DNA of 64,000 bases from Plantactinospora sp. BC1 (GTDB lineage Bacteria > Actinomycetota > Actinomycetes > Mycobacteriales > Micromonosporaceae): contig NZ_CP028158.1 of the NCBI RefSeq assembly GCF_003030345.1, positions 6,634,001 to 6,698,000 on the forward strand. Reading direction: 5' to 3'. A program made the position numbers and the translations under genes. This document shows, in pieces, positions 18,490 through 27,086 of this stretch. A model generated the notes under the pieces. It was not told the origin of the DNA. It saw only the letters and a list, made by a program, of their open reading frames with translations, and did not search any database. Every line of letters starts with the position of its first letter. The first letter of the stretch is position 1.

Positions 18490-19964
18490 CTGTCCTTCCC
18501 GAGGATCCCGCCGCCGGGCTCGTGCCGGCCGACGTCCCGGTTCGGCTCGATCTCGGGCGCGACGCCCTGCTCGACCTCCCACGGGTTGTCCGGATCCCAC
18601 TGCCGCTGCTCCGGCTCGTCGGCGTCCCGCCGGCCACGGGCGCCGCCGGGCACGCCCGAGACGCCGGAACCGGCGGCGCCGGCTCCCGAGCCGGGACGGC
18701 GGGTGCCCGCCCTGGCGCCGCCCGGGACCCCACCGGCCCCGCCGGCGGTGCCGGGCCGGCCGCCCTGCGGCCCGATGACGCCACCGACCGGATTCACCCC
18801 CCGGGGTACGCCGCCCGGGCGCGGTGTCCCGACGCCGCCCGGTGGCACGCCGGCACCGCCGCCGGGGCGGGCGCCGATCACGCCGCCCGGCGGCACCCCG
18901 GTCGGTGCCGAACCGAACGGGCCGACCTTTCCCGTCCCGCCGGGACCGCTTCGTGGGACGTTGCCCAGTCCCGGCCCGGCCCCGGGCGGTCCACCGATGC
19001 GGGGCGGAACGCCGATGGTCGGCGGGACGACCGGGGGTGTCGGAGGCGGTACCCCGACCGGTGGGCCGGGCGGAACCGGGGTCACCGGCGGAGGTGGCCC
19101 GGCGATCGGCGGGGCGACACCGGTCAGGGTCGGACCGTCGTCCACCGGGGAGGTGGGCGGGGTGACCTGTTCCGGGGTCAGTTCGGTGTGGATGGTCGGT
19201 GGCGGCGTACCGTCGACGAAGCCCGGCCCGGAGTCCTCCCGCTCCGCCCGACGGCGCGGCGGCGGGTGGACGATGGGCGGCTGGACGGTCCCGTCCGGGT
19301 CGTCGTCGAACTCCCGCCCGTCGTCGCTGATGATCACCGGGGGCTTGTATCCCTCCGGTGGCCGGATCCGGCCGGCGCCGTCCCGTGCCGCCCCGTCCAT
19401 CTCCGTCTGGACCGCGCGGGCCCGGGCGACCAGCGCCGCCTGCTGGGCATCGCTCACCGGCGGGTCGGTGAGCACCTTCATCGCGCCCTCACCGAGGAAG
19501 TCGCCGGCCTTCTGGCCCAGGGCGGTCAGACCGAAGCGCGACGCGGCGGTTCCGCCCACCGTCCCGCCGATGTCGCCGGCCAGTTGCACCTGGCGCTGGT
19601 AGTCGGCGAGCTTTCGCTGGTTTTCCAGGTATTCCCGGTAGATCGGCTCCAGCTTGGTCCGGGCCTGCTCGATGGCGTCCGCCACGTGCCCGATGTGCGT
19701 GGCGTTGTTCTGGGCCGCGGTCGACGTCTGCCGGCTCGCCTCGATCAGCCGGTCCAGTTCGGCCATGTACGCCGCCGAGGCGGCGTTCTGCTCCGGCGGC
19801 CAGAGCGCGGCGAGCTGGTTACGGCAGTTCTGCAACCTGGCGGCATGGCCGCCCAGCATGCCCGACGCCCGTTCCCAGGCCGCCACCTGCTCCCGGCTCG
19901 GCTGCAACCTCTGCTGTGCCGCGTCGACGAGCCGCCACAGGCGCGGGATGTACTCCTCAGCCAT
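18486..19964 (-). CDS. Large type VII-associated protein: helical N-terminus plus Pro/Gly-rich C-terminus
   Basis: A 492-residue protein. Residues about 1-170 are helical with ALWPPEQNAASAAYMAELD, resembling the Trp turn and following helix of WXG100/PPE-type substrates, and EQARTKLEPIYREYLENQ. From about 230 onward it is acidic and then strongly enriched in Pro and Gly (repeating GVPPGG, GVGTPRPGG-like segments), with a charged C-terminus. There is no signal peptide. It is placed between an Esx-like gene (8-bp overlap) and mycP (4-bp overlap), consistent with a secreted or machinery-associated partner. Its exact role is unknown. Confidence 0.7.
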   Translation of the reverse strand: MAEEYIPRLWRLVDAAQQRLQPSREQVAAWERASGMLGGHAARLQNCRNQLAALWPPEQNAASAAYMAELDRLIEASRQTSTAAQNNATHIGHVADAIEQARTKLEPIYREYLENQRKLADYQRQVQLAGDIGGTVGGTAASRFGLTALGQKAGDFLGEGAMKVLTDPPVSDAQQAALVARARAVQTEMDGAARDGAGRIRPPEGYKPPVIISDDGREFDDDPDGTVQPPIVHPPPRRRAEREDSGPGFVDGTPPPTIHTELTPEQVTPPTSPVDDGPTLTGVAPPIAGPPPPVTPVPPGPPVGVPPPTPPVVPPTIGVPPRIGGPPGAGPGLGNVPRSGPGGTGKVGPFGSAPTGVPPGGVIGARPGGGAGVPPGGVGTPRPGGVPRGVNPVGGVIGPQGGRPGTAGGAGGVPGGARAGTRRPGSGAGAAGSGVSGVPGGARGRRDADEPEQRQWDPDNPWEVEQGVAPEIEPNRDVGRHEPGGGILGKDR

Positions 19965-20436
19965 TGCCGTCGCCTCCCGTCCCGGTGGCCGGTGCGGCCG
20001 GGTTCGCCCGGGCCTCCGGCCTGGTCTGCGCGGTCGGCGGCAGGACCTCGTGCACGTCGCTGACGGTGGCGTGCGCGAACGCGTCGGAGCCGCGGTAGTT
20101 GGCCGCGATCCGCTCCGCGGCCTGCGCCACCGCCTGGGTCCCCTTGTCCAGGTTGACCAGTGCCTCCAGGCTCTTCTGGATGCACTCGTCGTAGCGGTCC
20201 TGGAGCCGCAGCCAGTCGTCGCCCTCGAGCCGGTCGCCGATGGTGGCGCCGTGCTGCATGGCGTCGTGCACCGGCGGGACCTGGGTGCGGTAGCCCTCCT
20301 TGAGCTCCTCGCGCATCGCCGCCGCCACGCTCGCCAGACCGTCGATCTCCACATTGATCTGTCCGATGACCGCGGCGGCTGCCGCGCCGATCGCGGCGCC
20401 GGCCGCCCCGCCGACCGATGGACCAACCGGGCTCAT
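19957..20436 (-). CDS. Esx/WXG100-like helical protein
   Basis: A 159-residue protein beginning with an Ala/Gly-rich hydrophobic stretch (about 8-28), followed by two helices. The DDWLRLQD segment could be the turn region, and YRGSD near residue 118 fits the YxxxD/E export signature of type VII substrates. The C-terminal tail is Pro/Ala/Gly-rich. The ATG at 20436 has GGGGAGGGG upstream. It is the first gene of the operon running to the mycosin and beyond. WXG itself is absent, so membership is inferred from motif and context. Confidence 0.65.
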   Translation of the reverse strand: MSPVGPSVGGAAGAAIGAAAAAVIGQINVEIDGLASVAAAMREELKEGYRTQVPPVHDAMQHGATIGDRLEGDDWLRLQDRYDECIQKSLEALVNLDKGTQAVAQAAERIAANYRGSDAFAHATVSDVHEVLPPTAQTRPEARANPAAPATGTGGDGNG

Positions 20437-20600
20437 CGAAACCCCTCCCCGTGGTTGGGTGACATCGTCGCCGCTCATTGTAGCCGAAGCACAACAGGGC
20501 GTTGTTGTCAAATCGGACGCGGGCCGGATGCCGAAGTGGACGGTGTGCGCTCCCGTGTGCGGCTCCCGACCGGTCCGGCGTCCCGATCCGCCGGGCCTTT

Positions 20601-20720
20601 CCGGCACACCCGCTCGAATTCCGGCACACCCGGTCGAGTTCCGGCACACCCGGTCGAGTTCCGTCACACCCGGTCGAGTTCCGTCACACCCGGTCGAGTT
20701 CCGTCACACCCGCTCGAAGT
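20601..20720. repeat. Six perfect-register 20-bp tandem repeats spanning a stop codon
   Basis: Units start at 20601, 20621, 20641, 20661, 20681 and 20701. The consensus is CCGKCACACCCGSTCGARTT; units 2 and 3 are identical, as are units 4 and 5. The rightmost unit contains the final codons and TGA of the leftward aminotransferase gene. The other five extend into the spacer toward the Esx-like gene promoter. The sequence gradient (G to T at position 4) suggests stepwise amplification. Confidence 0.95.
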
Positions 20721-21828
20721 AGCCGCGTACCTCGGCGACGACCGTCTCCAGTTGCTCCTGCGTGAGTTCCGGATAGATCGGCAGGGAGAGGCACTCCCGG
20801 GCCCACGCCTCGGTCACCGGCAGGTCGCCGGGGCGGTACCCGAGCGAGGCGTACGCCGGTTGCAGGTGCAACGGGATCGGATAGTGCACCCCGGCACCGA
20901 TGCCGGCGTCCCGCAGGTGGGCCAGCAGACCGTCCCGGTGCCGGGTACGGAGTACGAAGAGGTGGTAGACGCCGCGCCGGTTCGGCGGCTCGGCCGGCAG
21001 TACCAGGTCACCGACCCCGTCCAGCCGGGACCGGTACGACGCGGCCAGTTCCCGCCGCCGCTGGTTGCCCTGGGCCAGGGTGCCGAGCTTGACCGCGAGT
21101 ACGGCCGCCTGGATGGTGTCCAGCCGGGCCGCGTAGCCGACGGTGAGGTGCTCGTACTTGCTGGTGCGCCCGTGGTCGGCCAGCCGCCGGATCCGCTCGG
21201 CCAGGGCCGGGTCGGAGGTGGTGACCGCCCCCGCGTCGCCGAACGCGCCGAGGTTCTTGCCGGGATAGAACGAGAAGCAGCCGATCCGGCCGTACGCCCC
21301 GGCCCGGACGACCGAACCGTCGTCGTGCAGGTACTCGGCGCCGTGCGCCTGGGCGGCGTCCTCGATCAGCGGTACCCCGGCGGCGGTGGCGAGCGCGCCG
21401 ATCGCGGTCAGGTCGACCGGCAGGCCGTAGAGGTGCACCGGCAGCACCGCCCGGACCCGGTCGAGGACGGACTTCAGCGCGTCCGGGTCCATCCCGCCGG
21501 TCTCGGCGTCCACCTCGACGAAGCGCGGCCGGGCGCCCAGCCAGCTCACCGGTTCGGCGGTGGCCACGAAGGTGTGCGCCGGCACCGCCACCTCGTCGCC
21601 GGGCCCGACGCCGAGGGCGGCCAGGCTCAGGTGGATCGCGGCGGTGCCGGAGGCGACCCCGACCGCGTGCGAGGTGCCGCAGAAGGCGGCGAACGCGGAC
21701 TCGAACTCGCCGACCTCGCGGCCGAGGATGAACCGGGTGTCCTCGACGACGTCGCGGATCGCCGCGTCGATCGCGGCCCGGTGCCGGTCGTACGCGGCGG
21801 CCAGGTCGACCAGGGGAATTCCGGGCAT
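20704..21828 (-). CDS. DegT/DnrJ/EryC1/StrS family sugar aminotransferase
   Basis: A 374-residue PLP enzyme. Motifs include GVASGTAAIHLSL, GDEVAVPAHTFVATAEPV, LIEDAAQAHGAEY and the PLP-lysine segment FSFYPGKNLGAFGDAG. GVHYPIPLHLQPAY near the C-terminus is typical of nucleotide-3-keto-sugar aminotransferases (WbpE/WlbC, FdtB groups). The downstream position relative to a WlbA-like oxidoreductase on the same strand suggests the two act in sequence to make a 3-amino sugar. The ATG has GAGGAG about 6 nt upstream. The stop lies in the last unit of a 20-bp array. Confidence 0.9.
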   Translation of the reverse strand: MPGIPLVDLAAAYDRHRAAIDAAIRDVVEDTRFILGREVGEFESAFAAFCGTSHAVGVASGTAAIHLSLAALGVGPGDEVAVPAHTFVATAEPVSWLGARPRFVEVDAETGGMDPDALKSVLDRVRAVLPVHLYGLPVDLTAIGALATAAGVPLIEDAAQAHGAEYLHDDGSVVRAGAYGRIGCFSFYPGKNLGAFGDAGAVTTSDPALAERIRRLADHGRTSKYEHLTVGYAARLDTIQAAVLAVKLGTLAQGNQRRRELAASYRSRLDGVGDLVLPAEPPNRRGVYHLFVLRTRHRDGLLAHLRDAGIGAGVHYPIPLHLQPAYASLGYRPGDLPVTEAWARECLSLPIYPELTQEQLETVVAEVRGYFERV

Positions 21829-21845
21829 GTCACGCTCCTCTGTGC

Positions 21846-22946
21846 TCAGTGTGCCGCCGTGGTCAGGTCGGGATGCGGGCCGTCCGGGTGCGGGCGCCCG
21901 CCGGGCGTCGCGGTGGCGTCCACCGGACCGGGGACCGGCGGCACCGGCACGGTCGCGCCGCCGGCCCGCAGCGAGGCGTCGGCGGCCTCCAGCACCGCCA
22001 CCACCCGGGCGCCGTTCCATCCGTCGGTCCGGGGGCGTGCCCCGGTCCGCACGCAGTCGAGGAAGTGCCGCAACTCCAGGCTCAGCGGTTCGGCCGGGGA
22101 GAGCACGGGTACGTGCACCGCGTCGTCGCGCAGCCGGTAGCGCCGTACGCCGTCCCCGTCGGGCTCCAGCGGTTCCGCCCCCTTGTCGTGCACGGTGAGC
22201 CGGGCGTCGGTGTTCAGGTCGTCGTAGACCAGCATCCGCCGGGTGCCCACCACGGTGGTACGCCGGGTCTTCGCCGGGTCGAGCCAGCTCACGTGCATGT
22301 GTGCCACCACGTCGCCGGGATAGCCGACGGTGACGAAGGTGACGTCCTCGACGCCGTCGTGCAGGTAGCGCCCGCCCTGGGCGGCGACCCAGCGCGGCTC
22401 GGCGTCGAGCAGGTAGTTGGCGATCGAGACGTCGTGCGGACCGATCGACCAGAAGGTGTGCAGGTCGTTCTGGATCCGGCCGAGGTTGAGCCGCTGCGAG
22501 TGCAGGTAGAGGACGTCACCGATCTCGCCGGACCGGATGTAGTCGCGCATCCGCTCGACCGCCGGGACGTACTCGAAGGTGTGCCCGACCATCAGCACCA
22601 GGCCGTACCGGTCGGCGGTCTCGGCCAGCGCGACCGCGTCGGCGACCGACATCGCCAGCGGCTTCTCGACGAAGACGTGCTTGCCGGCCGCCAGCGCCCG
22701 GCGGGCCAGCGGTGCGTGGCTCGGCGCCGGGGTGGCGATCAGGACGGCCCGGACCTCGTCGTCGTCGAGCAGCGCGTCGAGGTCGCCGGTGGCCCGCACC
22801 CGCGGGTAGCGCTCGGTGGCCGCCTGCCGCCGTTCGGGGCTGGCGTCCACCAGACAGCGCCACCGGTCACCGGCCAGCTTGTCGAGGTTCCGGGCGAGGT
22901 TGGCGCCCCAGTAGCCGAAGCCGATCAGGCCGAACTTCTCGGTCAC
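21846..22946 (-). CDS. Gfo/Idh/MocA family oxidoreductase (UDP-GlcNAc(A) 3-dehydrogenase-like)
   Basis: A 366-residue NAD(P)-dependent enzyme. The Rossmann motif is LIGFGYWGANLARNL, the catalytic signature is VEKPLA, and the substrate region has GHTFEYVPAVERM and LHTFWSIGPHDVSIANYLL, close to the WlbA/WbpB group that oxidises C3 of a UDP-HexNAc(A). With the following DegT aminotransferase it could make a 3-amino derivative. No UDP-GlcNAc 6-dehydrogenase or WlbB/WbpD-like acyltransferase is next to it. GTG at 22946 is chosen because GGAG lies about 9 nt upstream. The C-terminal 25 residues are Pro/His/Gly-rich and probably disordered. Confidence 0.88.
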   Translation of the reverse strand: MTEKFGLIGFGYWGANLARNLDKLAGDRWRCLVDASPERRQAATERYPRVRATGDLDALLDDDEVRAVLIATPAPSHAPLARRALAAGKHVFVEKPLAMSVADAVALAETADRYGLVLMVGHTFEYVPAVERMRDYIRSGEIGDVLYLHSQRLNLGRIQNDLHTFWSIGPHDVSIANYLLDAEPRWVAAQGGRYLHDGVEDVTFVTVGYPGDVVAHMHVSWLDPAKTRRTTVVGTRRMLVYDDLNTDARLTVHDKGAEPLEPDGDGVRRYRLRDDAVHVPVLSPAEPLSLELRHFLDCVRTGARPRTDGWNGARVVAVLEAADASLRAGGATVPVPPVPGPVDATATPGGRPHPDGPHPDLTTAAH

Positions 22947-23171
22947 GGTGGTGTCTCCAGGATGTCGGTGACTGTGGAAACCGTCGCCGAACATCGCGCG
23001 GACAATTTCTGTGACGCGAATTCGGTTCGGCGGGAATCACTCGCTTTCGACGGTCGAACAGATGTGTCGACAGGCGGGTGACGCTGGCCGCCCGCTCCGG
23101 CGGCAATTTCTCCGAAATCCTGCAACGACCTGCGGCGACCCGCCAGCGGCGTGTCCAGTTCCCGACCGGCC

Positions 23172-25070
23172 TCACGTCGACCGGGACGAGGAGGGACGAG
23201 CGTTTCGGGTGTTCGGCACCAGCGCCACGGGCGGGATGGGACCCTCCGGTTGGGCACAGAGCCAGGCGAGGCGTTCGATCACCTTCTCCGGCTCGTCGAA
23301 CGGGTCCAGTCCGGTCACCTCGGTCGGGTTCAGCGGCGGGACGCAGACGTGCGAGACGAGCGGGTGCAGCGGCCGTACGTCGACCTCGCCGTCACCGAGC
23401 AGATCCTCGTGCAGCTTCTCGCCGGGCCGCAGACCGGTGTAGACGATTCGTGGCTGGCCGGGTGCGTGCGCGGCGAGTTGCCTGGCCAGGTCGTCGATGC
23501 GTACCGGGGCGCCCATGTCGAGCACCAGCGCCTCGCCGTCGCGCCCGATCGCCGCGGCCTGGAGCACCAGTTGCACGGCCTCGTGCACGCTCATCAGGTA
23601 GCGGGTGACGTCGGGGTGCGTGACGGTGATCGGCAGGCCGGCGTCGATCTGCGCCCGGAACGCGGTCACCACGGATCCCCGACTGCTCAGCACATTGCCG
23701 AACCGTACGCTGAGGAATGTGCCGGGACTGTTCGCGGCGGCGTACGCGGTCAGCCGTTCGGTGATCCGCTTGGAATAGCCGAGTACGCTGATCGGGTTCG
23801 CCGCCTTGTCGGTTGATATGTTCACGAATCTGGCCACGTCCCGAGCGGCGTTCAGGACCGACAGCGTGCCCCAGATATTCGTCTTGATCGCCTCTCCGGG
23901 GTGCCGCTGCAAAAGCGTGAGGTGTTTGAGCGCGGCGGCGTGGAAAATGATGTCCGGGCGCCGTTCGCGAACGATCCGCGCGATTCCCTCGCTGTCGCGC
24001 AGGTCGGCCAGGATCAGCTCCGGGCCGTCCAGCAGGGCCCGGCCGGTGACCGAGAGTTGCAGGCTGTGCAGCGCCGACTCGTCCCGGTCGAGCATCATCA
24101 GTTCGGCCGGATCGGCCCGGAGGATCTGCCGGCACAGTTCGGCGCCGATCGAGCCGCCGGCGCCGGTCACCAGTACCCGCTGCCCGGTCAGCGTCGAGTC
24201 GGCGGTGACCAGGGCGGCGGCCACCTGCCGGCGGCCCAGCAGGTCGTCGATCTCCACGTCGCGTACGTCGGCGACGCCGATCCGGTGGTCGACCAGTTCG
24301 GAGACCGGCGGCAGCACCTTGAAGTCGGCGCCGGCCTGGAGCGTGGCGTCCCGGATCTCCCGGATCAGGTCGGCGTCCGCGTTCGCCACCGAGAAGATCA
24401 CCGTGGTGGCTCCGGTCTGCGCGACCGCCTCCCGGATCTCCCGGCGACCGCCCAGCATCCGGACGCCGTCGATGCGCAGGTTCCGCTTGTCGAGGTCGTC
24501 GTCGAGCAGCCCGACCGGCAGGTACCTGCCCTGCGGATCGGTGACCAGGGCGTGCAGCAGGCCCTGACCGGCCGAGCCGAGGCCGAAGAGCAGCACCGGG
24601 GTCGCCGACCGGGTGTCCGGGCGCAGCCAGCGGTCCCGGCGGTGCCGGTACGCCACCCGGGCGCAGACCATCAGCAGCAGGGCCACCGCCGAACCGACCA
24701 GCGGGGTGCTGGCCGGGACCGGCCGGTCCGGCTGGGCGATGTCGGCCAGGAAGACCAGGATCGCGGTGCCGGCCACCGCGACCGAGAGGGCGCGCAGGTC
24801 GGGCAGGCTGCCGAGCGGATGCCGGCCCAGATAGCGGCGGCCGACCGAGGCGATGGTGGCGTGCAGCGCGGCGGCGAGCATGCCGACGGCGAGCGCCCGG
24901 ACGAGCTGGCTGGTGGTCAGGGCGAACTCGTACCTCGTCCAGGCGCCCGAGCCGAAGCCGATCGTCCAGGCCGCGGCGTCGGTGACCAGGAGGGCGGCCC
25001 GGTCGAATCCGGGCCGCCGGCGCCGGGTGGTCGGCGGGCTTCCGGTCGTGGCGGCGGCGCTGGGCGGCAT
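23172..25070 (-). CDS. Membrane-bound nucleotide-sugar 4,6-dehydratase (FlaA1/PglF/CapD type)
   Basis: A 632-residue protein. It has four hydrophobic N-terminal helices (about 25-140), a first Rossmann-like domain (LLFGLGSAGQGL) and a C-terminal SDR domain with GAGGSIGAELCRQIL (about 295). Active-site residues lie in ISTDKAANPISVLGYSKR, retaining the Thr-Asp-Lys of PglF. The later segment TGLRPGEKLHEDLL is also conserved. This class converts UDP-GlcNAc to the 4-keto-6-deoxy sugar. PglE-, PglD- and PglC-like genes in the same cluster make a bacillosamine role attractive. The ATG has GGAGG upstream. Confidence 0.9.
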   Translation of the reverse strand: MPPSAAATTGSPPTTRRRRPGFDRAALLVTDAAAWTIGFGSGAWTRYEFALTTSQLVRALAVGMLAAALHATIASVGRRYLGRHPLGSLPDLRALSVAVAGTAILVFLADIAQPDRPVPASTPLVGSAVALLLMVCARVAYRHRRDRWLRPDTRSATPVLLFGLGSAGQGLLHALVTDPQGRYLPVGLLDDDLDKRNLRIDGVRMLGGRREIREAVAQTGATTVIFSVANADADLIREIRDATLQAGADFKVLPPVSELVDHRIGVADVRDVEIDDLLGRRQVAAALVTADSTLTGQRVLVTGAGGSIGAELCRQILRADPAELMMLDRDESALHSLQLSVTGRALLDGPELILADLRDSEGIARIVRERRPDIIFHAAALKHLTLLQRHPGEAIKTNIWGTLSVLNAARDVARFVNISTDKAANPISVLGYSKRITERLTAYAAANSPGTFLSVRFGNVLSSRGSVVTAFRAQIDAGLPITVTHPDVTRYLMSVHEAVQLVLQAAAIGRDGEALVLDMGAPVRIDDLARQLAAHAPGQPRIVYTGLRPGEKLHEDLLGDGEVDVRPLHPLVSHVCVPPLNPTEVTGLDPFDEPEKVIERLAWLCAQPEGPIPPVALVPNTRNARPSSSRST

Positions 25071-25142
25071 GGAGCCTCCTGGTGTACTGGTGTGAGCGGT
25101 ATTCGGGCAGCTCAGCGGGGAACTCCCGGCGGGTAAACCACA

Positions 25143-25166
25143 CTTAGTCCCTTGGTGAGGACTAAG
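25143..25166 (-). terminator. Hairpin overlapping the wzy-like stop codon
   Basis: Perfect 8-bp arms CTTAGTCC (25143-25150) and GGACTAAG (25159-25166) flank an 8-nt loop. The right arm contains the TAG stop of the upstream membrane protein gene. It may terminate or process the message before the dehydratase gene. Confidence 0.4.
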
Positions 25167-26568
25167 GGGCCACTTTCACGTTTTTCGTCTCCTTGGACGT
25201 CTTCATCCTCGATGTCCCGACCGGGCCGGCCGGGAATCGGACGGCGACGTAGCCGCGGCGCAGCGCGGCGGCGACCCAGAGCAGGAGCACGAAGAAGAGC
25301 ACGCCGCGCATCGTCACGAACAGCGCCTGCGGGCCGGCCGAGTAGAGCAGCGCGCACTGCGCCAGCCCCACCCCGAGCAGGAACCGGGCGGTGCTCGCCC
25401 GGCGGAGGGCGAACCGCTCGGCGACACCCATCGCCGCGCCGAAGAGCAGCGCCAGCACCGGCAGGCCGAGCGCTCCGAAGTAGCCGAGCATCGCGCCGAA
25501 GATCCCCGGGAGCCAGTCGACCCGCTGGTCCAACCCGAACCGGCGGTCGAGGAAGGACTCCTCGCTGCGGCTCTCGACCGTACGCGAGAGCTTGTCGGGA
25601 TCGAGGAAGCTCGGTACGACGATCAGGAGGTTGTTCCGCGTCGTCTCCAGCCCGACCGGCGGCGTGTGCCGGGAGAGGCTCTCCAGCACCAGCGTGCCGA
25701 ACGTGTTGGTGTCGAAGCGGTAGACGACGTCGTTCAGCACCGCCTCCCGGCTCTCCGCGGTGGGCAGCGCGGCGACGCCGTCGACCAGCCCGTCGATCCG
25801 CCGCTCGGCGCCGATGCCCTGGGTGAAGGTCTCCCGCCCGGCGACGGAGCGGGTCGACGAGATCAGCACGGTGAAGAAGGCCACCACGACCACCACCCAG
25901 GCGACCTGCCTGCGCGACAGGCGTACCCCGCAGAGCCGCGCACCGAAGAGCGAGAGGAGGCAGGCGGTCACGATCATCGAGCGGCTGCCCGCCATCGAGA
26001 GCAGCGCGCCCTGGACGACGAAGAGCGGGAGCATCCAGCGGCTGCCGTACCGGACCAGGACGACCGCGCCGATCACCGCCAGGAGCGGGACCAGGAACTG
26101 ACCGGCCAGCCCGACCAGCGCGTAGTTCTCCCGGGACGCGGTCTGCCCGGGCGCCACCGGTTGCAGCGCGCCCCGGCCCTGGAAGGTCGCGAGCAGCAGC
26201 GGAGCGGCGAGGAGCAGCAGCCAGCCGAGCCGGAGGCGGGAGATGTGCGCGCTGCTCTTCCCGCCGGCCGTCCCCGCGTCCCGGCGACGGATCCGGAGCA
26301 CCAGGACGTAGGCGACGGCGTAGCTCAGGATCGCGACCGAGACCAGCCGGATCCAGTTGTCCAGGGCGGCCTGCGAGACGTAGTCCCGGAAGTAGGCGTT
26401 CCGGCCGGGCCAGATCCACTGCATCACCTCGGTGATGCCGTGCCCGAGGATCGCCATCAGCAGCATCAGGGCGGCCGGGCGCCGCAGCCAGTCACCCCGG
26501 ATCGCCACGTGCACGATGACGGCCGCGAGGAACTGCAACACCAGGCCGGTCAGCACCGAGACGGTCAC
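25162..26568 (-). CDS. Wzy-like polysaccharide polymerase (multi-pass membrane protein)
   Basis: About 468 residues with roughly 10-12 hydrophobic helices. A large soluble loop (about 245-330) contains YRFDTNTFGTLVLESLSRHTPP and a charged run before GIFGAMLGYFG. AGSRSMIVTACLLSLFGARL is a membrane segment with the Ser/Arg pattern common in O-antigen polymerases. These proteins link lipid-carried repeat units outside the membrane. The GTG at 26568 has GAGGG upstream; the frame stays open further upstream. Function is assigned from topology and cluster context, since Wzy proteins are poorly conserved. Confidence 0.7.
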   Translation of the reverse strand: MTVSVLTGLVLQFLAAVIVHVAIRGDWLRRPAALMLLMAILGHGITEVMQWIWPGRNAYFRDYVSQAALDNWIRLVSVAILSYAVAYVLVLRIRRRDAGTAGGKSSAHISRLRLGWLLLLAAPLLLATFQGRGALQPVAPGQTASRENYALVGLAGQFLVPLLAVIGAVVLVRYGSRWMLPLFVVQGALLSMAGSRSMIVTACLLSLFGARLCGVRLSRRQVAWVVVVVAFFTVLISSTRSVAGRETFTQGIGAERRIDGLVDGVAALPTAESREAVLNDVVYRFDTNTFGTLVLESLSRHTPPVGLETTRNNLLIVVPSFLDPDKLSRTVESRSEESFLDRRFGLDQRVDWLPGIFGAMLGYFGALGLPVLALLFGAAMGVAERFALRRASTARFLLGVGLAQCALLYSAGPQALFVTMRGVLFFVLLLWVAAALRRGYVAVRFPAGPVGTSRMKTSKETKNVKVAP

Positions 26569-27086
26569 GGCCGGCCCTCGGCGGATGCCGGACCGGCTAC
26601 CCGGATCCGAGAACCGGGTGGCCGGAGCGGTCGGGTGGGTGCGTTCGGGATCTCCGGCGTCGCATCGGGGGCGACGCCGGTCCCGGCCCGCGACGAACCG
26701 GACGAGGTGCCGGTGGGCAGTCCTGCCTCGCGCATCGTGGGAAGTCACCTTCGCGTCTCTGCTGCCCGGGCGCGGTGCCGTGGGTCGGTGTGCGGGATCG
26801 GCCCAGGGGGAGGCCAGAGCGGGGGCGGCGGGCCCGACCACCGTCCCGGTGACGGTAATACGCTCTTGCCCAAAATCATCCCTATTTGTACTGAACGCTG
26901 CGGCCGGATCGAGGTGACGGGAAAATCGGCAGATCATGCGTGACGGTTCTCCGGCGCCCTCGTTGACCCTGGTGGCCCACGGGGTGTCGACCCTGCCGGT
27001 CGACTGGGACAGGGAGGGGACCCGGACCGTTGACGGATGGCCAGAGGCGCCCGGAGCTGCCACCCGAAGGTCGGGGTCACCGCTAG
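26569..27086. other. 518-bp divergent spacer between the two Wzy-like genes
   Basis: No convincing gene is seen. The only compositionally distinct part is an AT-rich patch at about 26855-26895, containing TAATACG and CAAAATCATCCCTATTTGTA, which is a likely promoter zone for the leftward gene. TTGACC at about 26964 and TTGACG at about 27030 on the plus strand are candidate -35 elements for the rightward gene, without clear -10 partners. Confidence 0.4.

Noticed and set aside
20601-20720. CRISPR-like array
   Set aside because: Repeats are contiguous without spacers and contain a coding end, so this is a tandem repeat and not CRISPR.
19654-22140. Plus-strand 828-codon open frame
   Set aside because: It lies antisense to the Esx-like, aminotransferase and oxidoreductase genes and passes through the 20-bp repeat array. 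Its translation is Arg/Gly/Pro-rich without domains, as expected for GC-rich shadow frames.
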